NCBI RefSeq assembly: GCF_965363235.1
Contig: NC_134851.1
Span: forward strand, 41,072,321 to 41,136,320
Reading direction: 5' to 3'
DNA: 64,000 nt
Origin: Mytilus galloprovincialis
Taxonomy: Eukaryota > Mollusca > Bivalvia > Mytilida > Mytilidae
Part shown: piece after piece, positions 35,171-47,732 of the stretch
Numbering within the stretch: the first letter of the stretch is position 1
Layout: the number at the start of each line of letters is the position of its first letter
Position numbers and translations under genes: made by a program
Notes under the pieces: model-generated
What the model was told of the DNA's origin: nothing
The model's input: only the letters and a program-made list of their open reading frames with translations
Database searches by the model: none

Positions 35171-35390
35171 CTTCTTGCGGCACACAACCAGGAGACTATT
35201 CAGACGGAATGTACAATCAAAATGTCTTGTGGCACAAAACTAGGAGACTATCCGGACAGATTGTACCATCAAATTTTCTTGCGGCACACAACTAGGAGAC
35301 TATCCGGATATATGTACAATCAAAACTTCTTGCGGCATACAACTCGTAGAATATCCGGACAGAATGTTCAATCAAAACTTTTGTTTTGTG
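35171..35390 (+). repeat. ~54-bp tandem repeat, four units
   Basis: Units with CTTGCGGCACACAACTAGG and AGACTATCCGGACAG. Copy C has one unit (44,305-44,360). Confidence 0.85.
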
Positions 35391-36239
35391 CCCTTTATAG
35401 CTTTTTGTTCGGTTGGAGCCAATGCTTCGTTTTGAGGCCATACTTTGATCTATGGTGGTTTACTTTTACAAATTGTGAACTGTGTGGAGAGTTGTCTCAA
35501 TGACACTCATACCACATTTTCGTATGACGCTCATATTAAAAAAAGTTAAAAAGGCCTTGTTACAATTTGAAAAATGTAAACCATTGTATCTGTTCGGCAT
35601 CTATTCACATGTTGGTTTTCTTTTATTGTTTATATTGTATTTCATAGAATTTATTTTAATCTAAATACTATTAAAGTATTCAATTGTTTTATTTACTCTT
35701 ACTCCTTCACTTACTCACTCTCAAACATTTGTGTAACCGTTCACCCGCTCATCCATCTAATTCTCTCACTTGTCTTTTCGCTCATTCTACCACTTACTTT
35801 TATCCCCGTTCTCTAGCTTGTTCATACACACAGCTTCTCGCTCACTCATCGCTTGGTCATCCACTAACAACTCACGTTTTCTCTCGCTGACTCATGAAGA
35901 TACTCTTCACTGATAATTCTCTAACTGTTCCATTTACTCAATATCTTGCCGCATATCAACTTAACCCCTGTCATTTCCTTGGTCTCTGTCTCATCTACTC
36001 ACTTCAATGTTTCGCTTGCCCATTTATTCACTCATTCCGTTTCACTCATTCATGCACTCTATCGTTCACCAACTCTTGCGTAGCCTCTCACTCTCATCCT
36101 TTAACCCACTAAACATTCAATCCACTAACTAATTGTTTTTCCCGCTCTTTCACGTATCTATCCGGTTTCTGACCCAGTCTTCCACCTTGACACTCAGGCA
36201 TCCATTCACTCACACTCGCTAATTCTCCTACTCTAACAC

Positions 36240-36970
36240 TCAGCATCGCCTTCACTCCCCTTCAGTTTCTAAATCTCACATCCTCACTCTCTCTCATCCA
36301 CGCGCTCTCTCTCGTCCACTCGCTTCACTCAATCCGCCCTTTTCGACTCTCCCTTTCGCTCTCTACCAATCTCGCACTCTTGCCCACAATCACTCTCTCC
36401 CATTCTCGCTCAATCTCACCCCAACTCTCAATCTCTCCCCTACCACTCTCTCCCTCTCCCACTTTCGCTACCTCGCTTTCCCACTCTAGCTACCTCGATC
36501 TTCCACTCTCGCTCTTCCACTCTCCTACTCCCGCTTTATTCTACTATGTCGCTCTGTTCTACTCTTCGCTCTGCTCTACTCTTTGCTCTGTTCTACTTTC
36601 GCTCTTTCCCACTCTCTCTATCGCTCTGTTCTTCTCTTCGCTCTGTTGTACTCTCGCTCTCGCTCACTCTCTCTTGCTTACCTACACTCGCTCTGTTCCA
36701 CTCTGTCCAACTCTCTCCTACTCTCGCTCTTTTCTACTCTCGCTCTGTTCTACTCCCGCTCTGTTCTACTGTTGCTCTGTTCTACTCTCGCTCTGTTCTA
36801 CTCCCGCTCTGTTCTACTGTCGCTCTGTTCTACCCTTCGCTCTGTTCTACTCTTGGTCTTTCCCACTCTCTCAATCGCTCTGTTCTACTCTCGCTCTCTA
36901 TCTCTCTCTCTTGCTGCCTACCTACTCTTGCTTACCCACTCTTGCTTACCTACTCTTTGCTTCACTCCTT
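36240..36970. repeat. CT-rich low-complexity tract (copy C)
   Basis: About 730 bp of CTCTCCCACTCTCGC units that pass into CTCTGTTCTACTCTCG units from 36,540. The longest of three allelic-like tracts. Long Leu/Ser frames in all plus-strand phases are compositional. Confidence 0.85.
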
Positions 36971-37725
36971 AGAAACTGATGCAGGCTTGATATGTTCCTG
37001 TGCAATTTGCAGCCGAGCAGGAGATACATCATAGCGGTGTCTGGAACAGGCAGTGCTTATGTTCTGCTCCGTTAAGACTATGAATGAACAAGTCCATCTT
37101 TTCAGGAGAACATCACTGCCGACCAGTATCCGACAAAGATCGGCACCCTCACCTTCAGTTAGACTTCATTATTAGAGGAGTAAATCATTAGATTGGACGT
37201 GACACATTTTATTTCAATAAAAATTATGTTTGCTGTGGTATTTTTCCAATTTATTACTTGCAGTTTAATCTTCATAAAGGAATTGTATGTTATTTTGCTA
37301 TCATTTGCAAAATGGTTGTTTAACAGTCTATTCACTTTTTTAGTGTAATTGGCTTAAGAGGTTTCAATTGTTTAATAATGGAGAAAATTACATCTAGACA
37401 TATTAAGGGGTGATAACTATAATTGATTGTTTTTAAATTCAAAAGAATTGAGAACGTTTTACGTGTAATCAACACCTCCTTTCGTGTTCGAACTGGTTTC
37501 TTGATAGAAATTAGTTAAAAACCATCCACTGTCCTGACAGCGAATCGGTATTACATATTGAGAATTCCGATTGAACTTAGCATTGTTAGATTTTTGTTTT
37601 AACTCTCGAAAGGTATGTCTTTTGGTATAGCCTTATGAATCCTGACCATTAACTTGTCATTTTAAGGAGTATCATCAATTGACCTAGAGTTCCCAACCGT
37701 TCCCAGCCTTTCAAATGCATCCTGA

Positions 37726-37751
37726 CTTTTTTTTTTTTTTTTTTTTTTTTC
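37726..37751. repeat. Poly-T run
   Basis: About 24 T followed by CATTTAGCAACCAACAATCA, the inverse of the start of repeat R. Confidence 0.7.
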
Positions 37752-38154
37752 ATTTAGCAACCAACAATCAATCAATCAATTATTTTTTTGTTTTTTCGGA
37801 GGGGGTGTAGAGTTTGTGTTGCTCAATCTGTAATTTCCCATGTAGTGTGTAGTGTTTTGTGTTTATAAATTATCCGTCTCCTCGTCTTTTATTGTTTGTC
37901 CATTGAGAAGTCTGTCTTTCTTTAACATATAGTATTTCATTCGCACTATGGTATCCCCCCTCTTTTATTATTTCTGTTCTTCTGGTATCAAAAAGAGAAT
38001 TTCACGAAAGAGAAAGGCGAACGTGACCAAACGGGAAATGAAAAACTCACAAGTCAAAGACAACGGACAACGCAAATTCAAAATACGAAATATGACAAAA
38101 GACAAACAACATTTTACTTAAACACATTTATGTTAGGTAAAACAAATTCAATTT

Positions 38155-38545
38155 AAGCAATAACATAACTGAATATTAAATAAACACAATGTTAAACACT
38201 ACCGAACTTTTAAAATATCAAACAGACGCTTCTCGATAATACAGAACTATAAATTAAATAAACGCAGTTTTTGATATAGCAGAACTATAAATTAAACAGA
38301 CGCAGTGCTCAACATTACAGAACTAGAAATTAAACAGACGCAGTGCTCAACATTACAGAATTATAAATTAATCAGACGCAGTGCTCAACATTACAGAACT
38401 ATAAATTTAACAGACGCAATGCTCAACCTAAGAGAACTATACATTAAACAGATGCAGTGCTCAACATTACAGAACTATATATTAAACAGACGCAGTGCTC
38501 AACATTACAGAACTATAGATTAAACAGACGCAGTTCTCGATATTC
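38155..38545. repeat. 38-bp minisatellite, expanded in copy C
   Basis: Seven regular units at 38-bp spacing (starting near 38,297) with CAGACGCAGTGCTCAACATT, preceded by about three degenerate units. Copies A and B have two to three. Confidence 0.9.
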
Positions 38546-38812
38546 CGTTCGTCCGTTCTTCCGTCTGTTCCGCTTCAGATTATAGTTTTGGTTAAAGTTT
38601 TGGTTAAAAACCAAAAAACAATTTTGGAGGTACTTTTTTATGAAGTTGAAGTTTAATCAACTTGACACTTGGTACACATGTTCCCTATGATATGATATTT
38701 CTACTTTTAATGCGAAATTAGAGATTTTCCCCCTTTTTCACGGTCAACTGCACATAGAAAATAATAGTGCGTATGGGGCATCCGTGTACTGGGGACACAT
38801 TCTTGTTTCTAA
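38545..38812 (+). mobile_element. CGTCCG-type element, partial
   Basis: 5'-truncated counterpart of 27,771-28,128, ending GGGGCATCCGTGTACTGGGG. Confidence 0.7.
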
Positions 38813-39379
38813 TTGTTGAAGGCCATTCGGTAACTTATACATTACTCTCCGCTAAATAGATGAAAGAATAAAAAAAAAAAACATTGGTTTTGAAAAGTCA
38901 GCCTTTTGTCTTTATTTTTAACAACTGGTACTATTTTAATTTGTTTAGTTTCAATGAGGAAACATTCAGGTATTTTTTTTTTTTAAATATTTGATCTAAT
39001 TGTAGAAGTCTCAAGTTACTGATTCACAATTCGGTCTTTTATGAACTAAAATAGAATGTGTGAACGAAATATGCATACCCATCTTTACATTGTTCTTCTC
39101 TTCCTCTTTGAACAAATTTGAAAAGTTACTTCCGACTAGTACAAAAAACCATATCAATATATGTTTCTAGATTTTTTAATGTGTTATTATTTATTATAAA
39201 AAGTTTCCTATTCATTACACTTCATAACTTAATAGGTATTGTATCACTCTCGGTATGGTTCAACAGTTTAATCTGAAAAAGTTTCAAGCAAAAGCAACAT
39301 TAGAAAACTTGGTTATATAAACCAATTTGTCATTAAGATATAAAAACTTATTGTTTATATTTCGGCTAATCACCAATTC

Positions 39380-40911
39380 TCACATTTTAGTGTTCATTAG
39401 CCAGTGTTCATATGTGCATTGGGTTTTGAAAATATTGATAGATCTACGATAGTTCTTTACGACTAATAGTTCTTTTGTTTCATTGTTGTAAGATAAACCG
39501 GTCGGTCGATCGATGCTATCGTCTGCTGAAAAGACAATGTCACGTTTCTGTCCATCATTATATATTTTATATATGTTGTTTGATGTATATCCTGCTACAT
39601 ACACATCCCCACGGTCATCTACGGCTACACCATAACAACCGGCCAGGTCAGGACTGCTGCATATTTCACGTTCTTTTCCATCCGAAGAAACTAAAAATAC
39701 TTCATTACTGGCTATGTCAGTACAATATACATCCCCATCTTGATTGGCACATATATCATAAGGATCAAATGTTGTTTGTAATACTTTAAGAACTTTACCA
39801 TTGATATCCACAATTGTTATAGTATTTTATTGATTTTTTACCCATATCTTATCCTTCACACTGGTGATTCCACTACAGCTTCCTTCAATTTTAATTCTCT
39901 TATCAGGCTTCAATCATGTGAGGTCGATGATCTGGATATCTGCACCACCTACAGCTACTACAGCATAGTTTTTGTCATATAAACTTATATTTTGTGGTGC
40001 ATAATCCAATTCAATCCTTATGGAATTCGATCCATCAAGTTTACAAACAAAAAGTTGTTTCTCCCTGTACCTACAGAGAGTAACCTATCATCAGATATAA
40101 AGCATCCTCTAGTGATACCTACTTCATTTCCTAATTTTGTGGTCTGGAATGAATATATCAGCGACAACTTTATTTCATCTCTAACGAGAAAATGATATTG
40201 TTTGTCTATATTTAGTACAGGTTTTGGTACTTGGACATTTTCTACCGTTATTGTACCCAAGTCTGGGACTAGTTTTTTAATTTTCGACTGAGATTCTGAC
40301 GGAAAAAAATTTAGTATCGGAACAGTAGCTGCTTCGATTTCTCTGATTTCTTATTCTTTCTGGTAAATTTTTGCATCGAGAAATTTTACCAACTTGAATA
40401 AAAGAACTTCTGATGTGTGTTGCTTCAGTGAATTTTGATCACTTTTCCATGTAGACAGCGAGTCTGCGCTGGATTGTATGCTATTTCTGTTTCGGGACAC
40501 ACTCTCAGTACCATTTTTATACTTAAAATCAATATCTTTATGTATCTCTGCTTCTAACGTATCTAAATAGGCCGAAATAGTGGTACCATCTTTTACGCCT
40601 CTATCAGCTTTTTCAGTTGAAATGATAGACTTGCAATTCTGATGTGATACCGGAACACATAACACGCAGACTACCTTGTCATGTTGACAGCAGTACAGTG
40701 CAATCTTTTGATCTGGATGATTGTCGCAGTTCTAGGACAATGTAAGAAGTGAAGAACTCAGTTGTTGTATCTCTTGCGTTGGTATTACCTTGTGAGTCGT
40801 GGACATTCTTTGGTGAACTCTAGAACACGCCTTACATACAAACTCACAGCAGTCACTGCAACAAGATACAGCTGTAATGTGACAACCAGCACAGAATGTA
40901 TTGTCAGCCAT
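39380..40911 (-). pseudogene. TRIM-like B-box/NHL gene, copy C, broken
   Basis: Paralogue of the genes at 29,483 and 62,152. The splice acceptor before the ATG and the MADNTFC start (40,911) are retained. Lesions: loss of several residues between the first and second zinc ligands of B-box 1; a TAG for the lysine before B-box 2 (40,734-40,732); an in-frame loss of about 46 codons from the coiled coil (near 40,566); a TAA after KIYQKE (40,353-40,351); a frameshift near 40,060; further stops near 39,830. The last third is open again to a stop 12 codons beyond the usual end. Non-functional as a full-length TRIM. Confidence 0.9.
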
Positions 40912-41006
40912 TCTGTACGAATAGAAAAACATGGGATCTGCAGTAAAGATTTTCACTAAAACAATGAAAATTTTTTGCGGCCTTCTTTGACCTCATGTGG
41001 TCTGTA

Positions 41007-41655
41007 AAGAGTTTTTGGTTAAATTTCGAAATGAGAATGGAAATGGGGAATGTGTCAAAAAGACAACAACCCGATAATTGAACAGACAACAGTAAAAGGT
41101 CACCAACATGTCTTCAATGCAGCGAGAAATTCCTGCATCCGGAGGCGTATTTCAGCTGGCCCCTAAACACATGTATATACTACTTCAGTGATAATGAACG
41201 CCATACTGAACTCCAAATAGTACACAAGAAACTAAAATTTCAAATAATACAAGACTAACAAAGACCAGAGTCTCCTGACTTGGGACAGGCGCAAAATTGC
41301 GGCGGGGTTAAACATATTTATGAGATCTCAACCTTCCCCGTATACCTCTAGCCAATGCAGAAAAGTAAACTCATAACAATACGCACATTTAAATTCAGTT
41401 CAAGAGAAGTCCGAGCTGGACATAGATAGATATAGGAAGGTTTGGTATGAGTGCCAATGAGACAACTCTCCATTCAAATAACTATTTATAAAAGTAAACC
41501 ATTATAAGTCAAGGTACGGTATAGATAGAAGTTATCAAAGGTACCAGGATTATAAGTTAGTACGCCAGACGCGCGTTTCGTCTACATAAGACTCATCATC
41601 GACGCTCATGTCAAAATATTTATAAAGCCAAACAAGTAAAAATTTGAAGAGCATA
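41007..41655. repeat. Three dispersed repeats inserted 5' of the TRIM pseudogene
   Basis: Absent from A (near 31,218) and B (near 63,902). 41,030-41,410 carries CCGGAGGCGTATTTCAGCTG and GACTTGGGACAGGCGCAAAA. 41,430-41,520 carries GAGTGCCAATGAGACAACTC. 41,535-41,650 is the 3' end of the 366-bp repeat in inverse orientation, with CCAGACGCGCGTTTCGTCTA. Confidence 0.7.
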
Positions 41656-43649
41656 GACATACATAGACATAGACGGTATTTTATCTTATTGCATTTATCA
41701 AAAGAAACGATATCAAAAAAAAATTATCCTTTAAAAGCGAGAGTGTTTTCTCTGACCTGTCTCAACTCCTTATCAGATATAAACTTCAGAAAAAAAAAGA
41801 AATTTTATATCTATAAGTTTTTCTTTTCAAGAAAAAAAAAGAAATCAAGAATGAGGCTAAAAACTAAATGTTACACAATTACAGTACATCAAGTTCTCCA
41901 CGTTAAATAAGACAACTGGATGATAGTTTGTGACACTACATAATATATTTCACATTATAAAGAGTGTAAATCTTTTGAATAAATAAAATATCATATACTA
42001 CAGTTGGAATAAATAGACGAGTAAGAATGTCTTAAATAATTTAAGAAAATTGGAAAGAAGATAGTACGGAAATATAATAACATGAATAATGTTATCTTAA
42101 TATCGTAAGAAAACTTCAAATAGTGCAAATAATGATCTCAAGTAAGAATACAAAAATCGCAATGTAGAGGGGAGTCTCTGCATAAGCGTCTTTGGTCCAG
42201 AGAAATATCAGGAATATTGTAAAAAAACAGCATCGATTCGTATTCAGAGAAAAATACTGTCACTTTTGATTTAAATTAACAGTTTCTATTAAAAAAAAAT
42301 CAAAGTGAAAATTGCTATATGAACACAGCTTTAGTGTTTGAGTGTTCATCATATGTCCCCATTTCTTTTCATCATAATGCAGAAAAAAATAACGTATTTC
42401 TTGATAATGTCCGTATATTCCAAAGAAGGGCGAAAGATACCATGCAGAGAAACTTTCAAACTCGTAGATAGAAAATAAACAGACAACACCGTGGCTAAAA
42501 AACAAAACGAAATCCAAACAATTCAGTATCTCAATTAAATATAAAAACACCTCAAAATTCCTTTGCATGTAGTTTTCAAAAAATGTTATATGTTATTTTA
42601 AAAATAGTGGTTTGACATCTACTATAATTAACCTTGGTTACCGACGTAAACAAACCATTTGTATTGTCATCGTTATCATTAAAGTTTTACATTTCTATTT
42701 TGGAGACAAGTATGATTGTTAGATTAAACTTACCTGGCAAGTTTGTTTAAAACAAAAACTGTGTCTTTTGTTTTTTATCAACCGAGGTAACTTAAATTTA
42801 CTTTCGTTTTCAGTGGAAATTCCCATTCAATTAACAATGACTAAAGGGAGATCATTTAAATGTTCCAAAGGTGATTCGACTGAATCGGCGCGTAAATTTA
42901 AATCGCATTCGTATTTATGTTGATAAAAAGAATAAGATATTGTAAGACCGCGTAGCTAACCAATTTGTGTTTACAATAGTAGATTGGTCATAACAAAAGT
43001 GTTGTCCCTAATATAGTTGCCTTTATTGTTACACAGCATACTGTTTAGCGGGTTAGTGTTCAGAGCTGGGTATAGGGCGTATATCTACCCGAAACATGTG
43101 AAAAAAGGGAACTATGTTATTTATTGCAATAGAATTAAATTTATCAAAGGCTTTGTATTAATTACCTCACAAATCTTTAATAAACAATGAGTCCATTGAA
43201 ATGGGGCGGGGAAACATTCACGGCTGGTTAAGAGCGGTGTATAGCGCGCACATCTACCCAAAATATATGAAAAGAAAAGGGAACTAATTTATTAAAAAAT
43301 CAATCTACGTTTATCTTCGATAAAATAAGTAGTGTATAAAAGGACATTAAATTCCTGGATTACTGTGCATTGATACCGGTGCCAGGAAACCAAGCTTTAT
43401 CTGAAATGATGTGAAAGTCTGAACAATAAAGTCGTTCAGTCATGTTCACTTCGCTTGAAATTATTCCAGTACTAATAAGATGCTCTTCAGACAATTAATT
43501 ATGATGTTGATGTATACTAGTACACAAAGAAGGTAACTGAAAAGTATTGACATAGACTGAACCGTGCTTAAAATACCTCAAGGAAATTGAAAGTTTTACA
43601 ATTACTAAAGGGTAGACCTTGGTTCATGACCCAGATAATGCATATTTGT

Positions 43650-44090
43650 AAACATTGTAAAGGAACATTGTTTAGCAAAGCAAATCGTGCAAATTGAAGG
43701 GTAACAAAGCAATTAAACACGTATTAACAATTGATATTTCAATATTGTATTCAACTGTGATATGTATGCATAATAAAACGCATATGAATTAATGACAGCT
43801 GATTCGAATAGAAATACACATAGTTAATTTTCCGGCATTTGATGTCTTATCCTGGACGAAAAAAGTCTCAATTAAGCCAATAGCTGTTGCTGTATCTCAG
43901 CCTCATTATAATGCAACCAATCATAATCTATACGTGATAAGTAATATGTTCAAGATGGCGTGTATTTCGACTGAAACTAATAGCTCCACACCGTTATGCG
44001 AAGCAACAAGACTTACAATGTACTGTGCGTACTTTTCAACGATAGATCTGATACTTAACGTCCGTCGGCAAATGTTACAGACATATAATT
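43650..44090. other. Copy C-specific insertion, unclassified
   Basis: Interrupts the alignment with 34.9 kb of copy A. It contains a 63-codon plus-strand frame with no recognised match and no clear terminal repeats. Confidence 0.4.
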
Positions 44091-44549
44091 TAGAATGTTA
44101 TATTGTGAACCTTGCTTTGTGCTAGTATGCAAGTTTGCACTGAACCTGATGACATGTCAAAGAGCACGTGTTTGTATCTTGGACTTATTTGAATCCTGAT
44201 TTGACCTGGCTTTGGGAACTAGCCCATAAAAAATAAAAAATAAAAACTGTATTAAAAAATTTTGTTTGACCTGTCCAGGAATTAAACATTTAACCTCTTA
44301 ACCTTCTTGGCACACCGAACTAGGAGACTATTTTGACAGAATGTACAATCAAAATACATTTGCACACTCCAGTGACTGATTCTAGAGGGACAATTTTATG
44401 TGAATTCTTAATTTATTCACCATCACTACCGTCATTTCTAATGCTGATCTAGTGGACAGTCATTTTAAATTATAAGTTTAAACAGATTTGTTTATAGTGG
44501 ACTGGGAAACAAGTTATTACAACTTAAGTAATATTAATCCCTTTCAATA

Positions 44550-44815
44550 ATTGCGGGTGCGAGTGCTGCCTTGTAGCGGCATTAGCCTGCTCTTTTTCGA
44601 AATATACAAGGGTGTATTTAACGTGCAAGAGGTATTGGCTCTCTCTTAAGCCATTTATCGTCCCCTTCCGACAGACTATCATCGTTTCCTCCAGACCATA
44701 CTCGCAATTGGTGTCAAGGGAGAGCTAAAAAGTCAGACCCTGAAATTTTATCCCCGGAGCGAGAATCAAACCAGGAACCTTTGCTTTTGTAGTCCGATGC
44801 ACCTTTTTTTCTCTT
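44550..44815 (-). mobile_element. tRNA-derived SINE
   Basis: The minus-strand head has GCATCGGACTACAAAAGC and a B-box GGTTTGATTCT like the 3' half of a tRNA. A body follows with GGTCTGGAGGAAACGATGAT, AAGAGAGAGCCAATACC and GGCAGCACTCGCACCCGC. The layout matches bivalve SINEs I recall, but the family name is not confirmed. Confidence 0.7.
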
Positions 44816-45240
44816 GATAAAATGTAATTCAAATATATACGATGAAAATGTAATAGACAGTACCTGGTGTCACAAGCAGACAGTTACATATCAACTAAAA
44901 AGATAAAAGTAGTGAGAGATGTACTTTCTTAACAATGTTTCAAATAGTCTACTAAATTGAGTTGAAATTGGGAATCAAACAATATAAAATTTCTTCTTTT
45001 ATAGACACTAAATCTTGCTATACTCATAATGAAATTAGCGAAATAAAAATTAAAATCGTTACTTCTCTTCAAAAAACCCACAAGCATCGCTTGGTCGAAA
45101 TCAGGCGTATTGACAAAGGTATCATCAAAATTACACATAAAACTGCAATAACCACTACACCACAGCTCTGCTTTTATGAATCTTTAATATTGATTCCTTC
45201 ATAACAGTTTGACGACTTGAAGATCAAATACAATGTACTT

Positions 45241-45597
45241 TTTAGTAAATTTAAACTTGTAAACTTCAATGATGACTTAGCGAATTATTATGACTTTTTA
45301 TGTCATTGTAATTTTATTTATCTAAAAAAATATAAAAATTCAGGACACGGCACGACATTTATATTTATCTATGAGGTCTTTTGTTAAAGTTTTCCCTTGT
45401 ATTATTTGAAATACTTTTGAGTAAAATTGAACTTGTAAAAAATATTGATGACTCAGCAAATTATTACGACTTTTTATGTTATTATAATATCGTTCATCTA
45501 AATAAATATCAAAAAAAACAGGACACGGCACAACATCTATATTTATCTATAAGGCCTTTTATTAAATGTGTCCCTTTTATAATTTGAAATACAAACA
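45241..45597. repeat. 177-bp tandem duplication, two units
   Basis: Units at 45,241 and 45,418 share ACAGGACACGGCAC-like, TATATTTATCTAT and TATTATTTGAAATA segments, about 80 percent alike by eye. No gene. Confidence 0.8.
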
Positions 45598-46019
45598 AGT
45601 ACTTGTGCAAATGGCATTAAACATGATAGATTTTTCACATAAAGTTTATTTCCTTTATAAATAAAAAAGTAACTGATTTTTGTGTTTTGGTCAATTTTAC
45701 ATTTTTTGACATGGCATGGCATTGTCGGTTTGTTTTTGATTTTAGTGTTTGAATATCCTTTTGGTATTTTTCGCCTTTCTATTTGAAATATTGATTTCTT
45801 ATTGACAAATATAATTCATTTTCTTCTTTTATGTGATTGTTAAAAGTTAATTTGTATCATTTAGAATCAGACGACTTTTCAGACTCTTTGAATCAAAGCA
45901 TTATTATTGAAAAGTGGTTGTCTTCCGTAACAAGAAAGTTTTTGCATAAGTGCGATTTAATCAAAAACTACTCTTAACTTCTAGACTTCTTTTCGAATAA
46001 TCAAAATATTCATTTGGAT

Positions 46020-47504
46020 TCAACATAGAAGCCAGCCATACAATGATGGTCGACCATGTATATTATTATGAATATATTCATCACCGGCATAAGAGGAATG
46101 GACGCGCACAAATACCGAATAGCCTTTTTTAATGTTAGCCACAACGTTCCCACTAACAGAACCATCATCGTCATTTTTTGGCCGGAGGAAGGTGGTCCTA
46201 TACTCGGCGTTGTTTATCATGAGTTTGGTAGAATGTTCCCCGGAATAAACTCGGGTTACCCATATGAACACATAAATCCCACTCGTTATTGCAGTGACGA
46301 TTCCAGTCAGGTAGTTGTACCCATTTCCTACATTGGTAACAGGGACGTCGTATATAAACTCATCATAGATACCAGGACTACATTTTTTATATACGCCAGA
46401 CGCGCGTTTCGTCTAAAAAAATACTCATCAGTGACGCTTCAATCCAAAAAAGTAAAAAAGGCCAAATAAAGTACGAAGTTGAAGAGCGTTCAGGACCAAA
46501 ATTCCTAAACGTTTTGCCAAATCCAGCTAAGGTAATCTATGCCTGAGGTAGAAAAGCTTAAGTATTTCAAAATATCTAAATGACTTTTTTAATGTAAGAT
46601 GGGCACTAGGTAATTTTCTGGTTTTAACATGTAGGAATAGAACGCGACAAATCCATCGCTGTCTATGTTATCTATTAATAAAAGTAGACGCTCTGAAAAA
46701 TGAAAGACGTGTAGTTAATACAAGCAAGTGTATGATTTACCTCGTACACTATCAATGTATCATTCGAGTATGCGGTCAACAGCCCAAAATTATCATTAAA
46801 AACATATAACTAGGCATTCTGGCTTACTTAGCAATAGTTATGTGAGGATTTACGAAAACACTGTTGATAAACACCTGTCCGCATCAAAACTAAACAAAAT
46901 ACAAACCGTATTATAATGTTACTTTTTAGTTATTTTGAATATCATTAAGGCTTCCCTCCTTGTCAATTGTTACAATTATTCTGAGGGTGAACAATAACAA
47001 AGATCACAAAAACAAATCCCTAGTTAAGCCCGAGTTATGCCTCTTTGTGCGACGAATATCATATTTTAAACTAAAACTAACAAAAATATTAAAATCACAC
47101 AATTTAAAATCTTCATAGTACCAATATATAGTGTTTGTTTTTTAATTTTGATTCGGCTTATAAATAATTTTATGATGTACTTTTACAGACATCTAGTTTT
47201 AAGTCTTGAATCGACAGTTACATCCCATATCAAAATATCAAAAATGAAGGTGTTCAAACCTTACCTTTCCGCAAAAATGCATTTATTCTAGGATTAATCA
47301 TTTATTTGGCCAATCCATTTAGGTCGGGAATACGAACACGTTGTTGCTGAACGAAATTTTGTCTAATTTCTGAACGGTCTCGCATTATTTTAACATTTCT
47401 TCATACATTATTTTTAAATTAATTCCGTCGTTTTCCAGGTTTCCGTAAACATAGCTTATTGTAAGACAAAGACAAACAAAACTGAGACATATCGAGCGAA
47501 TCAT
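46020..47504 (-). pseudogene. C1q-domain protein, copy 4, interrupted
   Basis: Exon 1 (47,504-47,265) encodes a clean signal peptide (MIRSICLSFVCLCLTISYVYG region) and ENDGINLKIMYEEML, then meets a TAA. It ends at a GTAAGG donor. Exon 2 (46,692-46,020) begins after TTTTTCAG with SDGFVAFYSYM and ends with an open C1q half: [58 protein letters not shown]. Between these parts a 240-bp repeat has inserted exactly in the exon (46,352-46,590), between the residues before IYDV and the rest. The C1q half itself is the best preserved of the four copies. Confidence 0.85.
46352..46590 (-). mobile_element. 5'-truncated member of the 366-bp repeat inside a C1q exon
   Basis: Read on the minus strand it ends GATGAGTTT, the same 3' end as the array at 13,116. 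It lacks the first third of the unit. The three other C1q copies have uninterrupted sequence at this point. Confidence 0.85.
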
Positions 47505-47732
47505 TTTCTATAGAAAATATTGGGAGTAAAATCTGACCGTATTTATCTCTCTTAAAATGTTTCGATGAGAATCAACCTTGTAAATGAACTTTAATTCATA
47601 TCTCTAGTTTTCAGTTAAGGGGCACAGAAAAATTCTTCTCAAGATATTGAAAATAGAAATAATATTAATGAAACAGGACAATGGCTAAAGTCCTCAACCT
47701 CCAAAGATGAATAAAAGGATATGTGGGAGATA

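Larger units (their letters stand above)
9540..35390. repeat. Segmental duplication copy A
   Basis: Contains C1q copy 3, the decayed selenoprotein gene and TRIM-like gene 1, all on the minus strand. It aligns colinearly with copy B (45,700-64,000) up to the TRIM 5' flank. Its 16.0-17.5 kb and 27.8-35.4 kb parts align with copy C (35,680-44,340). Interruptions are mostly insertions seen in one copy only. In exon 2 of the selenoprotein gene I count 8 substitutions in 98 bp between A and B. Confidence 0.85.
35680..44340. repeat. Segmental duplication copy C, shortened
   Basis: CT-rich tract and its right flank (36,240-37,720) match 16.0-17.3 kb of A. After the 38-bp minisatellite, 38,545-44,340 matches 27.8-35.4 kb. 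The segment that would hold the selenoprotein gene is missing and C1q was not found. The TRIM-like gene is a pseudogene. Confidence 0.8.

Noticed and set aside
38305-38523. 72-codon frame with repeated CSTLQNY
   Set aside because: Lies inside the 38-bp minisatellite.
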